DNA of 64,000 bases from Staphylococcus durrellii (GTDB taxonomy: Bacteria > Bacillota > Bacilli > Staphylococcales > Staphylococcaceae). Made by a program: the position numbers and the translations under genes. Shown one piece after another: positions 59,841-64,000 of this stretch. The DNA is taken from positions 930,001 through 994,000 of the forward strand of contig NZ_JADIIO010000001.1 in the NCBI RefSeq assembly GCF_015594545.1. Direction: 5' to 3'. How positions within the stretch are numbered: the stretch's first letter is position 1; each line of letters opens with the position of its first letter. Under the pieces are notes generated by a model that saw only the letters and a list, made by a program, of their open reading frames with translations, was not told the DNA's origin and made no database searches.

Positions 59841-60567
59841 AGAATTATTCATTTTCTCTAGCAGTAGTAATAACGCAAGTTTTCCTATAGCTCTAGCATT
59901 ATTTAATGCATCATGAGGTTGTCCAGAGTCTAACTTGAATTTATTTTTTTAAGTTTCTAATCTGTGATTAGATGTTTCATTCATACAATTTCTTGCATAA
60001 TTTAATGTATCAAACGTTCTAAATTTACTATTTTCAATACCTAAATTTGATAGATTATAAAACAAAAATTTAATATCAATAGGGCCATAATGACTAAATA
60101 TTGTTTTATCTTTTTATTTGTTTTTCAAAAGTTCCTTAGTTTTCTTACTTATTATGGACTTATCTTTAAATATTTATTACTTAATTCCGTAATAGCTCCA
60201 TTTTTTGCCTATATTATCTATAACTGTCCTAAAATAACCAGAAAACTCATCAATAATTTCCCTTTATTTAAGTTCTACAAGACCATATTGAATCATTTCA
60301 TCGTTATCATAATTTAAACCAGTTGTTTCAAAATCGATTACGACAAAAGAATCGGTTATTTTTTAGTTTTGTAGATGACAAATCTAATGATAAGTCTTTT
60401 TTGTAAAAAGTTTGGATGTTAATAGATACAATAACTTTAGTGTCATTGTTTTGAATTTGGACAATTCTTGTTCCTGTATGCTCGGCACTATTTATTATCT
60501 GCTGGCTATTATCCATTTTCGTTTCGGTATTGCTAATTTTTTTGTCCGTTATTATTAGATTTATCAT
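59841..60567 (-). pseudogene. DnaQ-type (DEDD) exonuclease, frameshifted
   Basis: The minus strand carries an N-terminal segment from 60567 (MINLIITDKKISNTETKMDN...), then after a frameshift near 60355 the Exo I motif SFVVIDFETTGLNYDNDEMI at about 60355-60290, and, after several stops and shifts, the distal part TSNHRLET and FKLDSGQPHDALNNARAIGK with the HD of Exo III, ending near 59841. It is clearly a broken 3'-5' exonuclease-domain gene of the DNA polymerase III epsilon superfamily. Confidence 0.7.
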
Positions 60568-60665
60568 TATTTTTTTATGATTTTTTTCCCTGAAAAATTG
60601 TATATTAAATGAATGAAACTAAAGATTCATTTTCATAATAGCACTTAGTAAATATGAAAGTCAAA

Positions 60666-60694
60666 ATCCCACCTAAATTAATAGGCGGGATGTT
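60666..60694. terminator. CCCACCTAAATTAATAGGCGGG hairpin
   Basis: CCCACCTA / TAGGCGGG with AATTAA centre; related copy at 58848. Possible terminator at the edge of the exonuclease remnant. Confidence 0.5.
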
Positions 60695-60760
60695 CTACGT
60701 GTCAATTTAGTTATAATTAGTTAAACTATTTTATACTGTGTTAAAAAGTAAGAAAATGTT

Positions 60761-60772
60761 CTCACTCTCTGC
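60761..60772 (+). repeat. Degenerate third copy of the tRNA-Ser end
   Basis: CTCACTCTCTGC matches CTCACTCTCCGC of the att core at 11 of 12 positions. Too short to be certain. Confidence 0.3.
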
Positions 60773-60815
60773 CAGGTCGTAAAAGTACATCAAAATGAAT
60801 ACTCCTCGATATCGA

Positions 60816-60846
60816 AAGAACGTTGATATATCAGCGTTCTTTTTAT
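60816..60846 (+). terminator. Hairpin terminator in the accessory region
   Basis: AGAACGTTGATA / TATCAGCGTTCT then T5. No gene is evident directly upstream. The remainder of 60568-61190 shows no gene. Confidence 0.6.
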
Positions 60847-61204
60847 TTTGTCAAAAATGAATAAAAGTGAACACTATATTTTTTGGTCAACAAGCGGACA
60901 AATTGACCACTTTTAATTTTATTTTATTTTATCCGTTTAGTTATCCGCTATTTTGTAAGAATCATGATTGGACGGTCTACAGATTTTGTTTTGATATCTT
61001 GCAAATGTATGTTGTCCATCTGTAACTACGTTCATGTAAATAGTTAGAAAAGATTATTTATATGTTATTTTTTGTTAAAGCTTTTTCATTTGTATAACAA
61101 TATTATTTTTTTTGAAGAAAATTGTTTTTTAAAAATTAAAATATTTGCAATTTTAATTTAAATATATTATCATATTAAATAATTTAATGCAAAGGGGTGA
61201 TATT

Positions 61205-61261
61205 ATGTTAGGTGGTTTATTAGAAAATATTTTGAAATTAGTTTTTGATCACATCGAATAA
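61205..61261 (+). CDS. Micro-ORF 1, phenol-soluble-modulin-like peptide
   Basis: 18 residues, MLGGLLENILKLVFDHIE, with AAAGGGGTGAT five bases before the ATG. Modelled as a helix it is amphipathic: L2, L5, L6, I9, L12, V13 and I17 form one face, while E7, N8, K11, D15 and H16 form the other. N-terminal Met, no signal peptide and a short helical chain are the PSM-alpha pattern. No homologue is named from sequence alone. It shares its ribosome site with micro-ORF 2. Confidence 0.5.
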   Translation: MLGGLLENILKLVFDHIE

Positions 61262-61293
61262 TGTTTTTTATTTTAAACGAAGGGGTGATTTAA

Positions 61294-61335
61294 ATGATTG
61301 AAAATGTTATTGAATTAATACTTAAAAGTCTTTAA
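61294..61335 (+). CDS. Micro-ORF 2, short amphipathic peptide
   Basis: 13 residues, MIENVIELILKSL, with GAAGGGGTGATTTAA before the ATG, nearly the same leader as micro-ORF 1 (AAGGGGTGAT). Alternating I/L and E/N/K give an amphipathic helix. It is shorter than known PSMs (about 20-44 residues), so it may be a truncated or decaying paralogue. A strong hairpin follows at 61369. Confidence 0.4.
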   Translation: MIENVIELILKSL

Positions 61336-61368
61336 AAATAACTGAAAATTCAGTTATATTAAAACTTT

Positions 61369-61398
61369 AGCACTTGTGCTTTGCACAAGTGCTTCTTA
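61369..61398 (+). terminator. Terminator of the micro-ORF transcript
   Basis: AGCACTTGTGC / GCACAAGTGCT perfect 11-bp hairpin followed by TCTTATT. A smaller ATAACTGAA/TTCAGTTAT hairpin lies just before it. Confidence 0.7.
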
Positions 61399-61468
61399 TT
61401 AGACATAAATTAGATTTTATAATTCTTATATTTTGAAAAATATCGATTCAATTAATGTTATATTATGA

Positions 61469-61497
61469 GACAGCTCTTTACGAGGTGTCATTTTTTT
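61469..61497 (+). terminator. Short hairpin with T7
   Basis: GACAGCTC / GAGGTGTC with one mismatch, followed by ATTTTTTT. A TATATT box lies at 61459-61464 just upstream, so this may be a very short RNA. Confidence 0.45.
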
Positions 61498-61554
61498 ATG
61501 TTATAAATGATGCAGACAATATTCTTACTATTGCTCGCCAAAATATAGAAATAC

Positions 61555-61668
61555 ATATGAAGAAGTGAGTAGGTGCATTGTTCCATGCCTGCCCTTTTGT
61601 TATTCTTAATATAGCCATACACAATGCAAGGGTAGGCACTAAGGTGCTTACTCTTGTTTTTATTGAAG
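61555..61668 (+). ncRNA. Putative structured small RNA with two mutually complementary hairpins
   Basis: GTGAGTAGGTGCATTG...CATGCCTGCCCTTTTG (61566-61601) and AAGGGTAGGCAC/GTGCTTACTCTTGTTTTTATT (61629-61666) each fold as hairpins with U-rich tails and are also largely complementary to each other. The second is a 12-bp intrinsic terminator. Such duplicated inverted terminal hairpins recall staphylococcal type I toxin-antitoxin or regulatory RNAs. I cannot name the family. Confidence 0.35.
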
Positions 61669-61724
61669 TTATATAATTGTGTAATCTGTATATGTTTAGT
61701 AGCTCAAAAAAGAAGGAGTTTAGT

Positions 61725-61907
61725 ATGTCTGCATTAAGAATTTTATTATTAATATGTGTTGCAGTTTTTGTTGGTAATATTGTATTAATGATTTTAGATA
61801 GTACATCTTTGAATATTTGGATTGCTAGAATTTTAAGTGGGATAGCTTGTGCTATTACAGGTATCAGTCTAACTAATTATTATCAAAAAAAGAGAACTAA
61901 AAAATAG
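61725..61907 (+). CDS. Small two-helix membrane protein
   Basis: 60 residues with hydrophobic segments at about 4-24 and 32-49 and a basic tail ending YYQKKRTKK. ATG 61725 has AGAAGGAGTTTAGT directly upstream; the longer frame from 61677 is not needed. A good terminator follows. Not recognised. Confidence 0.6.
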   Translation: MSALRILLLICVAVFVGNIVLMILDSTSLNIWIARILSGIACAITGISLTNYYQKKRTKK

Positions 61908-61921
61908 ATTTTTATAAAGCT

Positions 61922-61977
61922 TTCCAATTAGTAACTATTTTTCTAACCATGCTAGTTACTGATTGGTTATTTTTTTC
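61922..61977 (+). terminator. Terminator after the small membrane protein
   Basis: CCAATTAGTAACTA / TAGTTACTGATTGG hairpin then T7. Confidence 0.85.
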
Positions 61978-62821
61978 ATATACATATAAATTTTTTAACG
62001 CTTTGAGTGTTAAGTGAGGTGCTTTGTGAATCTTAATCTATGAATCAAAACACTTTATAAATGGCACGTTATGGCATGTTGTTATTTTGTGTACATCTTT
62101 ATTTACTTCCTCGTAAGGTCATTCTTAGCTACGATTGCATCATTTTTTTTAGTGAATCCTATTTTTCTATAATTTTTTCAATTTATCACAAAATCATATT
62201 TTCATGTTTATTAATTGGTATTCATGTATTCCTCATAAAAAGGTGAATATATGGCACTGGAGGTTCCCTTGAATTTATATTGACCACATTTATGAGCTAA
62301 ACTAAATATTTATAGGTTAAAAGAATAACAGAAGAATCTTCTCAAATAATTATACACGTTTAATTTACTAGAATTTTCACTTGTAAATAAAAGATTATTT
62401 ACTTTTTGCTATTACAACTAAAATTATTATAATAATGTATTAATATTCGGGTAATTATTTTTAACTTATTACAAACTTTAAAAAATTATTTGTCTTAAAT
62501 TAGTGTCATATACTAATAAAGCAATGTATATGTAGGCGTATATTATATAATTTATTTTTTACTTTAAACTCTATTTTATTTACTTAATTTTTAATAAAAC
62601 TATGAAATTATAAAAGAGGGGTTTATATTTAATAGAAACAGATAAATTGATAAGTATCTTGTCAGGTAGTGTAGCCAAAAAACAAGTTTTGCACCAATTA
62701 CATTTGGGGTTAATTTATGGATTAATTCTAATAAATAATTATAAAATACTTGCAACTAATGGTTAGGTTTATGAAGATCTTATTATTTATTCAAAAAGCT
62801 CAGTTGAATCGGAGGTAGAAG
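61978..62821. other. AT-rich region upstream of the toxin gene
   Basis: About 840 bases with no convincing gene. A start-less plus-strand frame at 62632-62766 (LISILSGSVAKKQVLHQLHL then GLIYGLILINNYKILATNG) follows AAAGAGGGG but has no ATG/GTG/TTG, so it may be a gene remnant. A 61-codon frame at 62061 has no ribosome site. The toxin promoter should lie here, but I see no consensus. Confidence 0.4.
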
Positions 62822-63505
62822 ATGAAAAATAAATTTTCGTTTGTAATTGTTGTAATAAGCTTATTTATTGTGTTTAATAATTTAGACTTACATGCAAAAG
62901 ATAATAATAGATATAGATCAGAAGTTTTAAAAAATTATTATAACACTGACTTATTAGATTATAGTGATCAAACAATAATAAAAAAATACGGTGATAATAT
63001 TGTAATAGAAGCTGGAGATCAAAATCAAAAGGTTAAGATTGCTTCTTTTTTAAATAACTCGCAATTATTTGATAGATTAAATGTTGGAGATAAAGTTAAT
63101 ATTAAAGCTATAAAAGAGTTTACTTATCCAATATGTAAAGGTATAGGTTATGAAACAAAGGGTGGGGTGACCATATCTTCTGAAGAACCTATGGTTGATA
63201 ATTATAGTATACCACTGACAGTGTTTAAGGATGATGGAAGTAAAACGATAGCAGCACCTAATATTATGCAATTTAATAGGGAAAATGTAACTATACAAGA
63301 ACTTGATTATAAAACAAGAAAAGTATTAATTAAGAAATTAGATTTGTACAAAAACTCAAATTATTCTAATGGAAAAATATATGCGCATATGAAGAATGGA
63401 GAAGAGATATTCATATCTGATTTATCAGTGAAACCTAATTATAGTGATAATAAGTTGATTAATGCAAAAAATATTAGTCATATGGATGTTCAACTAGCAT
63501 ATTAA
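62822..63505 (+). CDS. Secreted staphylococcal superantigen-like (enterotoxin-like) toxin
   Basis: 227 residues. A Sec signal peptide (1-25, ending DLHA) is followed by a mature chain of about 202, with an N-terminal OB-fold-like part (about 30-125) and a C-terminal beta-grasp part (about 130-227). The PROSITE-type toxin signature reads ENVTIQELDYKTRKVLIKK at 154-172. The loop YPICKGIGYETKGGVTI carries only one cysteine (C105), as in SEI/SEM-type superantigens lacking the disulphide. The C-terminus has H220-x-D222 (SHMDVQLAY), aligned by eye with the zinc ligands of SEA/SEI that bind the MHC II beta chain, and H189 in YAHMKNG is a candidate third ligand. SSL proteins lack this site, so I favour a true superantigen. 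GGAGGTAGAAG precedes the ATG. Confidence 0.85.
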   Translation: MKNKFSFVIVVISLFIVFNNLDLHAKDNNRYRSEVLKNYYNTDLLDYSDQTIIKKYGDNIVIEAGDQNQKVKIASFLNNSQLFDRLNVGDKVNIKAIKEFTYPICKGIGYETKGGVTISSEEPMVDNYSIPLTVFKDDGSKTIAAPNIMQFNRENVTIQELDYKTRKVLIKKLDLYKNSNYSNGKIYAHMKNGEEIFISDLSVKPNYSDNKLINAKNISHMDVQLAY

Positions 63506-63891
63506 AAAAACGAAATATTGTAAATTAACACAAAAGCAAAGAGACTATGATATATAAATAACTTTACAAAAACCTAATTATTAATTTATTGGTATTAATA
63601 TGTCGTTAATTTATATCTATATAGCCTCTTATTTTGAAAATACATGTGATCTTTTGGTTTGAAATATATTCGGTTATTATTAGTGACATACAACATCTAT
63701 CTTTATAACAAGATATCTGATAGTTAGGCGAACGACATAATCTATGCGAAGTATGCTTTATTTTTACTTTAGACAGACAATACTTTACTTGTTTATCAGT
63801 ATTTATATATTAAGTGTACTATTTACTTTAAAATATAAATAAAAATATATAAAACGATTATATATATAATAAAACATCAAGGAGTGACATC
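63506..63891. other. Spacer between the toxin and the next secreted-protein gene
   Basis: 386 AT-rich bases without a gene or a clear terminator. Confidence 0.4.
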
Positions 63892-64000
63892 ATGATAAAT
63901 AATTTAGGTAAATTAATAATTTTGTGTATCTTATTAACATTTACTTTTTCTATTGGAAATAAAGTTGAGGCTAACAATCAGGGTGTCGTAACAACTAATA
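63892..64000 (+). CDS. Secreted protein, N-terminal fragment, cut by window end
   Basis: Starts at ATG 63892 after AAGGAGTGACATC. 36 codons are visible: a signal peptide MINNLGKLIILCILLTFTFS then IGNKVEA, with predicted cleavage near VEA, followed by NNQGVVTTN. Its place 387 bases after the superantigen-like gene, in the same orientation, suggests a second toxin of the cluster, but the visible mature part is too short to assign a family. Confidence 0.6.
   Translation, partial: MINNLGKLIILCILLTFTFSIGNKVEANNQGVVTTN

Noticed and set aside
61020..61200. AgrA-type direct repeats upstream of the PSM-like micro-ORFs
   Set aside because: ATAGTTAGA and TTTGTTAAAG occur, but their spacing and match are too poor to claim an AgrA site.
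62061..62246. 61-codon frame MARYGMLLFC...
   Set aside because: No ribosome site and low-complexity composition; not supported as a gene.
62822..63505. Staphylococcal superantigen-like (SSL) protein as the primary call
   Set aside because: SSLs share the fold, but the C-terminal H-x-D zinc motif and the enterotoxin-like cysteine loop favour the superantigen branch; SSL remains a fallback.

Overview
This is a low-GC Staphylococcus chromosome segment. The gene order gsaB, bcp, a 2-hydroxyacid dehydrogenase, perR, rrn operon with a large tRNA array, then fumC, airSR, yhaONM-type genes, prsA, hit, ecsAB, traP and hemE-hemH-hemY is the conserved staphylococcal backbone as I recall it from S. aureus. 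The 16S 5' variable region looks, from memory, more like the S. saprophyticus group than S. aureus or S. epidermidis. The species is not certain.

Layout. 1-3.1 kb: a truncated glutamate-1-semialdehyde aminomutase on the minus strand, a BCP peroxiredoxin, a dehydrogenase, and perR behind its own PerR box. 3.2-11.3 kb: a complete rrn operon (16S, Ile/Ala spacer tRNAs, 23S, 5S) followed by 27 tRNA genes. These include four tandem tRNA-Gly genes of the peptidoglycan-only type that feeds the pentaglycine bridge. 11.6-21 kb: a teichoic-acid-type glycerophosphotransferase/GT4 fusion, a TauE exporter, a flavin monooxygenase, a nitrilase-family amidohydrolase with an APC permease, and an orphan PTS EIIC.

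21-51 kb: housekeeping genes. They include a GlnPH-GlnQ amino-acid importer, the tRNA wobble modifiers QueG and TrmL, fumarase, an RluA-family pseudouridine synthase, the AirSR redox two-component system, a glutamate/dicarboxylate symporter, PurU, YheB/YheA, YhaO/YhaN/YhaM, the PrsA foldase (with a polyglutamine tail), HIT, EcsAB, TRAP and the coproporphyrin-branch haem genes.

51.2-64 kb is accessory. A second, eight-gene tRNA array ends in tRNA-Ser(GGA). Its 3' end is repeated as a 19-bp direct repeat 6.9 kb downstream, and a minus-strand tyrosine-integrase remnant lies just inside. This points to a decayed integrative element carrying an M24 peptidase, an ArsR remnant, an esterase, an NAD(P)-binding protein, a DJ-1/PfpI protein and a cation/proton antiporter. 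Beyond it lie gene debris (including a broken DnaQ-type exonuclease), two micro-ORFs resembling phenol-soluble modulins, small RNA-like hairpins, and a secreted staphylococcal superantigen-like toxin with a C-terminal H-x-D zinc motif. A further secreted protein is cut by the window end. As I recall, S. aureus carries the vSa-beta island and its egc enterotoxin cluster at this same site beside hemY, so this looks like a toxin locus at the equivalent position in another staphylococcus.
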